Under the pieces are notes generated by a model. That model had not been told where the DNA came from. It saw only the letters and a list, made by a program, of their open reading frames with translations, and did no database searches. Below are positions 29,328 to 37,096 of a stretch of 64,000 bases of DNA, piece by piece. Position 1 is the stretch's first letter. Every line of letters starts with the position of its first letter. The position numbers and the translations under genes are program-made. This DNA comes from an uncultured Gammaproteobacteria bacterium (GTDB lineage Bacteria; Pseudomonadota; Gammaproteobacteria; Pseudomonadales; Azotimanducaceae): assembly GCA_913043815.1 (NCBI GenBank), contig CAJWNY010000001.1, positions 25,369 through 89,368 of the forward strand, written 5' to 3'.

Positions 29328-29704
29328 TGGAATGCATCTCTTATCCACAAAATTTTCGGACTATAGTTTCGCCTTGTCACCGCAACCACGTCAAACCTAA
29401 CCGGCAAATCATTATATTCAGTGTGTTTGGCTAAAGAGGCGCGGGCTGTATTGAGTATCTTTGCCTGTTTACGACGATCTACTGTTGCCGCTGGGCTGCC
29501 ATATATCCCACTGGTTCTGCACCGAACCTCCACAAAAACAAGGATGGCATCGGTTAAAGGTGCCGTGCGCGAGTTATATAAGGTGCTCTGGCTGTACTCG
29601 CTGAAACAGCTTTCGGTTTTGTCCAGCATGATGAGACCAATCTCACCCCAACGCGAATGGTATTTTTTTCTATACACGACAACCCTTGAGCAAAAAGATA
29701 CCAC
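29324..29704 (-). CDS. yraN: YraN family (UPF0102) endonuclease-like protein, probably degenerate
   Basis: The second half is clearly YraN: LVFVEVRCRTSGIYGSPAATV, then RRKQAKIL, RFDVVAV and a terminal WIRDAF. Three things are off. The conserved GEIDLI motif of this PD-(D/E)xK-like fold reads GEIGLI, losing the Asp. About 24 extra residues sit between that motif and VFVEV. The first canonical start (GTG at 29704) leaves out the usual N-terminal helix, while the frame continues upstream (TLGEEISRVV resembles it) to near the lpoA stop without an ATG. So this is either translated from an unusual codon or a decaying gene. It lies between lpoA and dolP as expected. Confidence 0.65.
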   Translation of the reverse strand: MVSFCSRVVVYRKKYHSRWGEIGLIMLDKTESCFSEYSQSTLYNSRTAPLTDAILVFVEVRCRTSGIYGSPAATVDRRKQAKILNTARASLAKHTEYNDLPVRFDVVAVTRRNYSPKILWIRDAFQ

Positions 29705-29744
29705 GCGGCTAATTTCTTCGCCCAGTGTCCGAGTGATGCTCTTA

Positions 29745-31691
29745 TTACAAATGCTCGTTCGTTATCTTAAGGCGTCCCCGCCGGTCGATATTGACCAGTT
29801 CAAGGGTTCGCTGAAAGCGCCCGTTAGGGTTGAGTTGAACTGTTCCGGTTGCCATAGAAAGCCTAAAGGAACCATTTAAAAGCGTTCGTCCGGACTGATT
29901 CAGCAGGTGTATCCAAGTTGCCAGTTGGTAGGCATCATAGCCCAGTGCATACAGTTCAACTAACGGTGACTCTTTTAGCCCGTAGGTGCTAACCAAATTT
30001 CTCATATTGAGGTTTGAACTGGCGAGAATTGGTAATTCAGTGACAGTAAATCCCGCAAGTTCCTTTATGTTGACGCCGCCCCGTAGACTTTGGGAGGTAG
30101 CATATACGGGTAGGTTATCCGCAAAGTGGAAGCGCAATGCTGGTACTAAAGCGCGGGACTCCACGTTGCTTGTTAGTGCTACAACAGCATCTAGGTCTAG
30201 CCTGGCTCTGGGTAGAAATTGGATTTCTTGATCAAACAACAGCGTCAGTTCGTTTTTTCGGGCAATACTGTCGGCAACACCCATTGAGCCTCCAACCGCG
30301 CCGGTTACTTCCTTGATCTGATCGAATCTCGCCACGCTCACTGGATATGGCCAAAGCGCTTGAAATTCCGCCAATGCGCGTTGGGACCAAGTTTGGCTGC
30401 TATGAACCACAAGAACGCGCTGATGTTCACTCTCCATTAGTGCGTTCGCTAGGGTCGCTGCTTCATTTTCAATTGCTGCGCCTAACTGATAAGTTTCGCT
30501 TCTTTGCGTCAGTGCTGAAGGGTTGTCTTGAGTCTCGGGCGCTTGCTCTAGATAGTTTAGTAGCAACGCTGGCATATTGGCTCGTGCGGCAAGTTCAGCC
30601 ACGGTCTGCGCTTTGTCTTTCCGCAGTGGGCCAATAATAAGATCGGCACCCTCTGCTTTTGCCCTGGCAACTAAGTCCTTCAGCGGGGCGCTTGCTGAAT
30701 CGTATAAAATGAGCGATCTAGATCTAGCTGCTTGTGCGCCTGCGAGGGAGCTTGGCACCTGCAAAAAATTCCGCTCCAGCACACCGTCTTCTGGCTGGAA
30801 GAATTTGTTCAGTGTCTCGAGTTGCGTATTGGGTTGCGCATCTGATTGTGTATTAGGTTGAGGGTACAGTCTGCTGTCCGCAAAGTAGCCGCCCAGAAAG
30901 CCATCACGAACTGCATCGCCAGCATTGCTTAGCCGTCCGGTTAGCGGCAGCAACAGCGCTACTTTGGGCGAGCTATAACGCTGTAGATTTTTTAGCATGC
31001 TCGGCAGTCGTTGTGCAGCGCTATGATTAGGATTGAGGCTAGTCCACTGAGCCAGCGCGAGCTTTGCGCGATCTACTGACCCTGAGGTAAATATGCTGTC
31101 ACGCAGCGTCCACCAGCCCCGTTCCAGTTCATTACTAAATTGTTTGTCCGGTGAGTTAGCCAACATTAAGGCCGACCATATTGCGTCTTGAAGGTCTTGT
31201 TTGTTTGCTGGGACCTCAGCGCTCGCGCCGTGTTCTTGTTGCAGACGAATTAAGTTGCGGGTGCTGCACGAATAATCTTCCAAGCCATCACAAAACCCAA
31301 TGATCACTTTTAGGTCTTGTCGATTGGGGTTGGATACCAAATTCATCAGTACAAGCGCCCGGGCTTGGTCGCCAAGCTGGCCATAGGCTATTGCAGATAA
31401 TCGCTGGTATTGATCGCTAAGAGGGGCGGGTAGGGTGTCCGGTTTTAGGCTTTTGAGCAAATTCAGCGCAGCTAAACTTTGCTCAGCGTTAATTTGGGCC
31501 GAGGCGTTGTTCAGAACTAGGGTGACCGCTTTATATTGGCTGCTCGAATACTGTTCTGTGCTCAAGCTAGGCGAAGTGATTTTCTCGCGATCTCGTGGAA
31601 ATTTATTTTGCACATCTGCTGATTGTGGGGTGCTTTGGCAGCCATTCATGGTCAGAATGATTAAACAAAGAATTATCGAGCGTTTGGGCAT
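29745..31691 (-). CDS. lpoA: Penicillin-binding protein activator LpoA
   Basis: Outer membrane lipoprotein that reaches through the peptidoglycan and activates PBP1A in E. coli. Lipobox ILTMNGC puts the lipidated Cys at residue 18. A TPR-like N-terminal half (to about residue 240) is followed by a periplasmic binding protein-like domain starting VALLLPLTGRLSNAGDAVRDG and including ADLIIGPLRKDK. Length 648. Start ATG at 31691-31689 overlaps head to head with the rsmI ATG at 31690-31692, the two sharing a CATG palindrome; see findings. Confidence 0.93.
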   Translation of the reverse strand: MPKRSIILCLIILTMNGCQSTPQSADVQNKFPRDREKITSPSLSTEQYSSSQYKAVTLVLNNASAQINAEQSLAALNLLKSLKPDTLPAPLSDQYQRLSAIAYGQLGDQARALVLMNLVSNPNRQDLKVIIGFCDGLEDYSCSTRNLIRLQQEHGASAEVPANKQDLQDAIWSALMLANSPDKQFSNELERGWWTLRDSIFTSGSVDRAKLALAQWTSLNPNHSAAQRLPSMLKNLQRYSSPKVALLLPLTGRLSNAGDAVRDGFLGGYFADSRLYPQPNTQSDAQPNTQLETLNKFFQPEDGVLERNFLQVPSSLAGAQAARSRSLILYDSASAPLKDLVARAKAEGADLIIGPLRKDKAQTVAELAARANMPALLLNYLEQAPETQDNPSALTQRSETYQLGAAIENEAATLANALMESEHQRVLVVHSSQTWSQRALAEFQALWPYPVSVARFDQIKEVTGAVGGSMGVADSIARKNELTLLFDQEIQFLPRARLDLDAVVALTSNVESRALVPALRFHFADNLPVYATSQSLRGGVNIKELAGFTVTELPILASSNLNMRNLVSTYGLKESPLVELYALGYDAYQLATWIHLLNQSGRTLLNGSFRLSMATGTVQLNPNGRFQRTLELVNIDRRGRLKITNEHL

Positions 31692-32526
31692 GTCAGGAAT
31701 ACTCTATGTGGTTGCCACACCTATTGGACACCTAGGAGACTTTACTACGCGAGGGGCAGAAGTCCTTAACCAAGTGAAGATCATAGCCGCGGAGGATACC
31801 AGACGTACGCGCGTGCTGTTAACGCATATTGGCCATAAAGGCTGTGAGCTGTTGAGCTTGCACGAACACAACGAAGATCGGATCAGCGAAAATTTGGTTC
31901 GCCGGCTAAATGCTGGCGACAGTGTCGCCTTGGTTTCTGATGCTGGAACACCGTTGATAAACGATCCAGGCTTTCAGTTATTGCAACTGGCTTGGCAGGA
32001 AAAAATCCGTGTAGTGCCTATCCCAGGTGCTTGCTCCATCACGACGGCGTTGAGCGTTTGCCCTATCCCATGTCAGCCATTTCGCTTTGTGGGGTTTTTG
32101 TCGGCTAAAGCGAAAGTACGTCAACAGGCGCTTAGCCAATGGTTGCTGATGCCTGAAGCCTTGGTGTTTTTAGAGTCGCCCCACCGCATCAGGGGAACGC
32201 TCACGGATATCGCGGCGTTAAGTAATAAGCGCATGTTGATTGGGCGAGAAATGACCAAGCAATTTGAAACTTTTATGGTTGGCCCAGCGGAGCAATTGCT
32301 GGGTGAGTTAGCTGAGCAACCAAAAGGTGAGTTTGTTTGTATTGTGGAAGCGGGTAAACAGGTTACCCAGGGCTTTGAAATTGCGCATGTGCTTGAGGCT
32401 CTGTTGAAAGAATTGCCACCAACTCAAGCGTCGCGAATTGCGGCAAGCATATGTGGGGTGCGTAAAAAAGAGGCCTACCAAATTGCATTGCAAATGAACT
32501 CAAAGGGCGCTGAAAAAGACACTTAA
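31690..32526 (+). CDS. rsmI: 16S rRNA (cytidine1402-2'-O)-methyltransferase RsmI
   Basis: SAM-dependent enzyme that 2'-O-methylates C1402 in the ribosomal P site. I start at the ATG at 31690, giving MSGILYVVATPIGHLGD, which fits the family N-terminus; the frame is open much further upstream but that part is antisense to lpoA. The tetrapyrrole-methylase fold shows AAEDTRRTRVLL, ALVSDAGTPLINDPG and the VVPIPGACSITTALS loop. Length 278. Divergent from lpoA with no intergenic space. Confidence 0.95.
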   Translation: MSGILYVVATPIGHLGDFTTRGAEVLNQVKIIAAEDTRRTRVLLTHIGHKGCELLSLHEHNEDRISENLVRRLNAGDSVALVSDAGTPLINDPGFQLLQLAWQEKIRVVPIPGACSITTALSVCPIPCQPFRFVGFLSAKAKVRQQALSQWLLMPEALVFLESPHRIRGTLTDIAALSNKRMLIGREMTKQFETFMVGPAEQLLGELAEQPKGEFVCIVEAGKQVTQGFEIAHVLEALLKELPPTQASRIAASICGVRKKEAYQIALQMNSKGAEKDT

Positions 32527-32548
32527 CGACAACTTTGTGAGCTACCGT

Positions 32549-32578
32549 AGTGCTCAAAATATTGGGTAGAGCACTTTT
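32549..32578 (+). terminator. Rho-independent terminator after rsmI
   Basis: AGTGCTC (32549-32555) pairs with GAGCACT (32569-32575) over a 13-base loop, and the stem runs straight into TTTT. It starts 23 bases after the rsmI stop and ends about 65 bases before the rnpB promoter, so it would insulate the RNA gene. A second imperfect hairpin (AAACACTCA/TGAgGTGTTT) lies at about 32587-32611. Confidence 0.55.
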
Positions 32579-32644
32579 GGCATCGGAAAACACTCACTAT
32601 TAATGAGGTGTTTGTCGTCGCTACTCAGCACAGCTATAAAAACC

Positions 32645-32673
32645 TTGTGTCACAGAGGCTGAATCCTTACTCT
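32645..32673 (+). promoter_or_regulatory. Sigma-70 promoter of rnpB
   Basis: A -35-like TTGTGT (32645-32650), exactly 17 bases, then a -10-like TACTCT (32668-32673). The predicted RNA start G at 32680 is 7 bases past the -10. The segment between, GGCGCC, is a GC-rich discriminator of the kind seen at stable RNA promoters under stringent control. The match of spacing to the independently placed 5' end of RNase P RNA supports the call; growth-rate control is inference. Confidence 0.6.
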
Positions 32674-32679
32674 GGCGCC

Positions 32680-33042
<363 letters not shown>

Positions 33043-33164
33043 AATTTTATTCTAGTCTGGTAGGCACCTGCTGCGCGTTCCTGCTGAGCAAAGTACATAG
33101 CAAAGTGCTGAATAACGTACTGAGCAGAATCAGCTCAACTTAATGTAGTTTCGAGCTTATGCTG

Positions 33165-33176
33165 GCATAGCTATGC
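33165..33176. repeat. Perfect 12-base palindrome upstream of mraZ
   Basis: GCATAGCTATGC is a perfect palindrome at 33165-33176, flanked by an outer TTCGA (33150-33154) and TCGAA (33181-33185). It lies about 93 bases upstream of the mraZ -35 box. It could be a dimeric regulator site or part of an RNA hairpin; I do not recognise the sequence. Confidence 0.4.
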
Positions 33177-33268
33177 TTTATCGAAGATATTTTCAATTTT
33201 TTTATCTTTTTGAAGAAAAAACTTCTTATTTTTCCGCAGCTTATAGGCTTTATCTGTATTTTATTTCC

Positions 33269-33295
33269 TTGACTCTCACTAAGCGCCTATATAGT
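33269..33295 (+). promoter_or_regulatory. Candidate mraZ (dcw cluster) promoter
   Basis: TTGACT at 33269-33274 matches five of six -35 bases. The -10 is either TATAGT at 33290-33295 (15-base spacer) or TAGTGT at 33292-33297 (17-base spacer). Either choice places the start of transcription at about 33302, directly at the MraZ repeat array, which is what is expected for an autorepressed mraZ promoter. Confidence 0.5.
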
Positions 33296-33304
33296 GTCGC
33301 AATC

Positions 33305-33334
33305 TGGTTAAAAGTGGAGAAAAGTGGGGATCGT
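33305..33334 (+). promoter_or_regulatory. MraZ operator, three TGG repeats with a 10-base period
   Basis: Three direct repeats begin at 33305 (TGGTTAAAAG), 33315 (TGGAGAAAAG) and 33325 (TGGGGATCGT). This is the TGGxN-N5 spacing known for MraZ binding upstream of mraZ in E. coli and mycoplasmas, with one repeat per helical turn. It sits just downstream of the proposed -10 box and about 190 bases before the mraZ start, consistent with autorepression of the dcw cluster. Confidence 0.7.
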
Positions 33335-33519
33335 TCCCGGAACGTGCAAAATAACTTGGGCGAGGGCGAAGAGTTCTTAGGTCCCTACAAACCAGTGGTA
33401 GATGATCGGTAGCAATATATTTTCTCCGTTTCGTGATTTTTCCTCTGCTAGAGCGCTGATGCTACATCAGCGAAGTTGCTTTCCTTGCCATTTTGGAACC
33501 ACCTCCCGCGGCTAAAGAA

Positions 33520-33978
33520 ATGTTTCGTGGTATCAACAGTGCAACACTTGATGGGAAGGGCCGCATGGCGCTGCCAACCCGTACTCGTGAAACGCTGTCT
33601 GCGTTTAGCGAAAATAAAGTCGTTGTCACCATAGACATGCGCGAACCCTGCCTGCTTTTGTACCCATTATCCGAATGGGAAATCGTCCAGCGCAAATTGG
33701 AGGGCCTTTCGAATATTGCCTCCCAAGCGCGCCTGTTGCAAAGGTTGTTAATTGGCCATGCCACCGATTTGGATTTAGACGCCAATGGGCGTCTGCTTTT
33801 CCCTAGCCTGTTGCGTGGCTACTCTCAGCTAGAGAAAAAGCTGGTGCTTGTTGGGCAAGGCAACAAAATAGAAATTTGGTCAGAACAAAATTGGCAACAG
33901 CGTATGAGCGTCTGGCTCGAAGACGGTGCCTCAGCGCTGGTTGAAAATGCTGATATGTTTGAAGGCTTGTCAGTTTGA
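33520..33978 (+). CDS. mraZ: Transcriptional regulator MraZ
   Basis: Ring-forming DNA-binding protein with two AbrB-like swapped-hairpin domains that represses the dcw operon. Each domain carries the DxxGR motif: D11-GKG-R15 and D86-ANG-R90. I use the ATG at 33520 (MFRGINSATL), the family N-terminus; an in-frame TTG at 33493 would add nine Pro-rich residues without support. Length 152. Its stop overlaps the rsmH TTG start (TTTGA). Confidence 0.93.
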   Translation: MFRGINSATLDGKGRMALPTRTRETLSAFSENKVVVTIDMREPCLLLYPLSEWEIVQRKLEGLSNIASQARLLQRLLIGHATDLDLDANGRLLFPSLLRGYSQLEKKLVLVGQGNKIEIWSEQNWQQRMSVWLEDGASALVENADMFEGLSV

Positions 33979-35033
33979 GAGCGTTTGCCCAGCCATCATT
34001 TGTTCCGACGCGGCAAGCGCAATGGACAGGATCTAACTCAGTCGCTGAGCTCACCCAAGAGATAAAATCTGAAGAAGTAGATTTTGGTGGCGGTGCATCC
34101 AAGGCTGCGTCGGAAGAACACATTCCGGTGCTATTGCGCGAGGTTGTGCACTCGCTCATTCAGGCTGATTCCGGTATTTATGTCGATGGCACATATGGCC
34201 GTGGTGGTCACTGCCGCTCTATGCTTGCCAGGTTAGCCCCAGATGCCAAAATGATTGGCTTAGATCGTGACCCTGAAGCGGTTGCGGCAGCCCAAATGTT
34301 AGCGCAAGCAGATCCTCGCTTCAGTATTTTCCACGCACGCTTTTCTCAGTTGGCGGACGTGCTTGAGCAAGCCGGTATAGTGGGCGGAGCCCAAGGCATT
34401 CTGTTAGATATTGGTGTTTCGTCGCCTCAAATAGACGATGCCAGTCGCGGTTTTAGTTTTAAATCCGATGGGCCACTAGACATGCGCATGGACCCCACTC
34501 AGGGTCTGAGCGCAGCGGAATGGCTAAACACTTCAGTTGAAGAGGATATTGCCAAAGTGCTCTTCGTGCACGGAGAGGAGCGTAATTCTCGCCGCATAGC
34601 CAAAAATATTGTCGCGGCCCGCCCGCTAAGCACCACTTTGCAACTAGCGGATATAGTTGAAGCCTGTGTGCCACGCAATCGCAACAATATGAGCAAGCAC
34701 CCTGCGACTAAAACATTTCAAGCTATTCGCATTTTTATAAATGCGGAGGACCAAGAGCTTCGCGCAGGCCTTGAGCATGCTTTTGCAGCCTTAGCCATTG
34801 GCGGGCGGTTAGCGGTGATCTCCTTTCATTCGTTGGAAGACCGGCAAGTTAAGCATGTGTTCAGAGGTTTAAGTCGTCCGCCGAGTATGCCGCGGCGATT
34901 GCCAGTACGGCACAGCGATCAGGGCATTAGCGCGCGACTTATTGGCAAAAGTATTAAAGCGCAATCTGATGAGCTGGCGACTAATCCGCGAGCGCGTAGC
35001 GCAACCCTACGGGTTATAGAGAGGATTTGTTAG
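33975..35033 (+). CDS. rsmH: 16S rRNA (cytosine1402-N4)-methyltransferase RsmH
   Basis: SAM-dependent methyltransferase modifying N4 of C1402, the same nucleotide that RsmI methylates on the ribose. Motif I is DGTYGRGGH (residues 71-79); DIGVSSPQID, RGFSFKSDGPLDMRMD and the C-terminal FHSLEDRQVKH are present. The only possible start before the conserved EEHIPVLLREV is TTG at 33975, giving 352 residues, about 47 of which precede the usual N-terminus. That extension is polar and unlike anything I recognise. Directly abuts ftsL. Confidence 0.93.
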   Translation: MRAFAQPSFVPTRQAQWTGSNSVAELTQEIKSEEVDFGGGASKAASEEHIPVLLREVVHSLIQADSGIYVDGTYGRGGHCRSMLARLAPDAKMIGLDRDPEAVAAAQMLAQADPRFSIFHARFSQLADVLEQAGIVGGAQGILLDIGVSSPQIDDASRGFSFKSDGPLDMRMDPTQGLSAAEWLNTSVEEDIAKVLFVHGEERNSRRIAKNIVAARPLSTTLQLADIVEACVPRNRNNMSKHPATKTFQAIRIFINAEDQELRAGLEHAFAALAIGGRLAVISFHSLEDRQVKHVFRGLSRPPSMPRRLPVRHSDQGISARLIGKSIKAQSDELATNPRARSATLRVIERIC

Positions 35034-35393
35034 ATGGCGCTGCGCGAGGTCAAAACCTTGAAGCCTAAACAGCTTGCCAAGAAAAGCTTATTCAAAGCGA
35101 CGGCTGTACTTAAGCAGCAAAAATCCGTCCCAGCGCAATGGGTTGCCGGCATGGTTATTTTATTGGCTGGCATCCTTTATAGTGGTCTGCAGTTAGTTGA
35201 ATCTGCAGACGAAATGCGCTTTTTGTACCGTTCTATGGACGAGTTACAAACAAATCAGAATGTTCTGATGGCTAATTACAGTAGGCTCTTATTGGAGCGC
35301 AGTACGTTAGCGAGTATGCAAACCGTTGAGGTTGTGGCGACTACCGAACTGCAGATGTTTTTCCCGAAAGATATTGTACAGGTGAATAATTGA
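35034..35393 (+). CDS. ftsL: Cell division protein FtsL
   Basis: Small bitopic divisome protein that with FtsB and FtsQ activates the FtsWI septal synthase. It has a basic cytoplasmic tail of about 35 residues, one transmembrane helix (about 36-56) and a periplasmic coiled coil with heptad leucines (about 62-105). Length 119. The ATG follows the rsmH stop with no gap and its stop overlaps the ftsI TTG start. Sequence similarity in this family is low, so the call leans on architecture and position. Confidence 0.88.
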   Translation: MALREVKTLKPKQLAKKSLFKATAVLKQQKSVPAQWVAGMVILLAGILYSGLQLVESADEMRFLYRSMDELQTNQNVLMANYSRLLLERSTLASMQTVEVVATTELQMFFPKDIVQVNN

Positions 35394-37096
35394 AGCCCTG
35401 GCGACACTATCTAGTGTTGTGCGCCTTTTTGTTGGTGGGCGTTGGCTTGTCCGTGAGAGTGTTATATCTAGGCGTTACCGAGCGCGAGTTCTTGCAACAA
35501 GAAGGGGATGAGCGCTCCGTACATAAAGAGGTTATCCCCGGCATGCGCGGGATGATTTACGACAGAAACGGTGAACCCTTAGCGGTAAGTACCCCAGTTT
35601 TTGCTGTGACTACAAACCCCCGGCTCGCCAAGTTCAAGGAGTTGGAATTACAGCAAATCGCTGATGCGTTGGGGTTGAGCAAAGAAGCTGTGCGCAAAAA
35701 AGTTGAAGACAATAAAGACAAAGGATTTCTTTACCTGAAACGGCGTCTGAGCTGGGTTAAGAGTAATGCCCTCAAACAGCTTGATATCAGCCACCTTACC
35801 TTAGAGCCGGAATACCAGCGTTACTACCCCGCCGGAGAAATTGCATCTCATGTGGTCGGCATTACTGATTTAGACGGCAAGGGTATTGAAGGGCTTGAAT
35901 CTAATTTTGAAACAAGTTTGCGTGGCCACGCTGGGGCAAAAACCGTATTAAGAGATCGCAAGAAAAATTCAATCCGTGATTTGGATTACCTAAGCTCACC
36001 TAGATATGGCGAGGACCTAAATCTAACGATAGATTTACGCCTACAATTTATCGCTTATCGCGAATTGAAGGCAGCCGTGAATAGTCACCAAGCAGTAAGT
36101 GGCTCCCTAATCATGCTGGATGCGAAAACTGGCGAAATCTTAGCAATGGTTAATCAACCTTCGTTTAATCCCAATAGTGGCGACAAGCAGCAAAATACAA
36201 TGCGTAATCGCGCAGTAGTGGACGCCTATGAGCCGGGATCCACCATTAAACCGTTTACCGCTCTTGCGGCATTAGAAAGCGGCCGCTATACGCCAGAAAC
36301 GATAATTGATACTGCTCCTGGATATTTTAAGGTGGGTAACAAACTGATTGAGGACCCGATAAATAGAAAAAGTCTATCATTGGGTCAGTCTATACAGAAG
36401 TCGAGTCAGGTTGCATTTGCCAAGCTTGCGTTAGATTTGGAACAAGATGCCATATTCGATGTGTTAGCGCGTGCGGGCTTGGGGAACTATGTCGGTGTTG
36501 AGTTGCCAGGCGAAGCCTATGGGAAATTGTCTAGTGCGCAGCTCAAGTATCCGGTTGTCCGCGCAACTCTGGCTTACGGATATGGGCTAAGTGTTTCGCC
36601 AATTCAACTTGCGCAAGCCTATCTAACGATAGCCAGCCATGGCTTGCGGCTTCCTATCAGTATTGTCAAAAGTGATGTGCCAGACACTGGTGAAAGAGTG
36701 TTTGAAGTGCAAGCGACGAAAGACGTTTTAACAATGATGGAACTTGTGACTGCTCGCGAAGGAACCGCGGCTAAGGCCGCCGTGTCTGGTTATCGCGTGG
36801 CAGGTAAAACCGGTACGGCCCGAATGATTGGTGCTAATGGCTACGACGATGAGCGGCATATATCTTGGTTTGCTGGCGTGGCTCCTGTATCTGATCCAAA
36901 AGTGGTCATGATAATTGTAATTAACGAAGCCAAGGCCGGTCGCTCTGGCGGCGGTAAGGTTGCAGCGCCAGTATTTGCCAGAGTAGCTGAGCGCAGCTTG
37001 CGTTTGCTTGGCGTAAGCCCAGACAAAGTGGATGTTGATTTAGCGCGCGCCCCGACAGAAGCGTCCGCTCCCATTGGATTTGGGGGGCGAGGATGA
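35390..37096 (+). CDS. ftsI: Septal peptidoglycan transpeptidase FtsI (PBP3)
   Basis: Class B penicillin-binding protein that crosslinks septal peptidoglycan. One N-terminal membrane anchor (residues 6-27), a pedestal domain with MRGMIYDRNGEPLA, then the transpeptidase domain: active Ser284 in STIK (284-287) and KTGTA at 473-477. The second motif, normally Ser-x-Asn, reads S338-S339-Q340 (codon CAG at 36407). Start TTG at 35390 overlaps the ftsL stop. Length 568. Followed by murE through an ATGA overlap. Confidence 0.96.
   Translation: MKPWRHYLVLCAFLLVGVGLSVRVLYLGVTEREFLQQEGDERSVHKEVIPGMRGMIYDRNGEPLAVSTPVFAVTTNPRLAKFKELELQQIADALGLSKEAVRKKVEDNKDKGFLYLKRRLSWVKSNALKQLDISHLTLEPEYQRYYPAGEIASHVVGITDLDGKGIEGLESNFETSLRGHAGAKTVLRDRKKNSIRDLDYLSSPRYGEDLNLTIDLRLQFIAYRELKAAVNSHQAVSGSLIMLDAKTGEILAMVNQPSFNPNSGDKQQNTMRNRAVVDAYEPGSTIKPFTALAALESGRYTPETIIDTAPGYFKVGNKLIEDPINRKSLSLGQSIQKSSQVAFAKLALDLEQDAIFDVLARAGLGNYVGVELPGEAYGKLSSAQLKYPVVRATLAYGYGLSVSPIQLAQAYLTIASHGLRLPISIVKSDVPDTGERVFEVQATKDVLTMMELVTAREGTAAKAAVSGYRVAGKTGTARMIGANGYDDERHISWFAGVAPVSDPKVVMIIVINEAKAGRSGGGKVAAPVFARVAERSLRLLGVSPDKVDVDLARAPTEASAPIGFGGRG

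Larger units (their letters stand above)
33043..33519 (+). other. 477-base region between rnpB and mraZ
   Basis: No gene is supported here. Its first part follows the 3' end of RNase P RNA and contains a loose hairpin (CTGCT...GTAC with GTAC...AGCAG, about 33070-33127). Then comes a 12-base palindrome and a very A/T-rich tract (about 33178-33270). The mraZ promoter and MraZ operator lie at 33269-33334 and are listed separately. The remaining roughly 185 bases would be an unusually long 5' leader of the dcw mRNA. Confidence 0.6.

Noticed and set aside
29421..29879. Plus-strand frame of 152 codons over yraN and the end of lpoA
   Set aside because: Antisense to two genes with recognisable homology; the product resembles nothing.
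31435..31689. Upstream extension of rsmI
   Set aside because: Lies antisense to the lpoA signal sequence and start; RsmI homology begins at the ATG at 31690.
33173..33412. 79-codon frame in the mraZ leader
   Set aside because: It runs across the A/T-rich tract, promoter and MraZ operator and has a low-complexity, Tyr/Phe-rich product.
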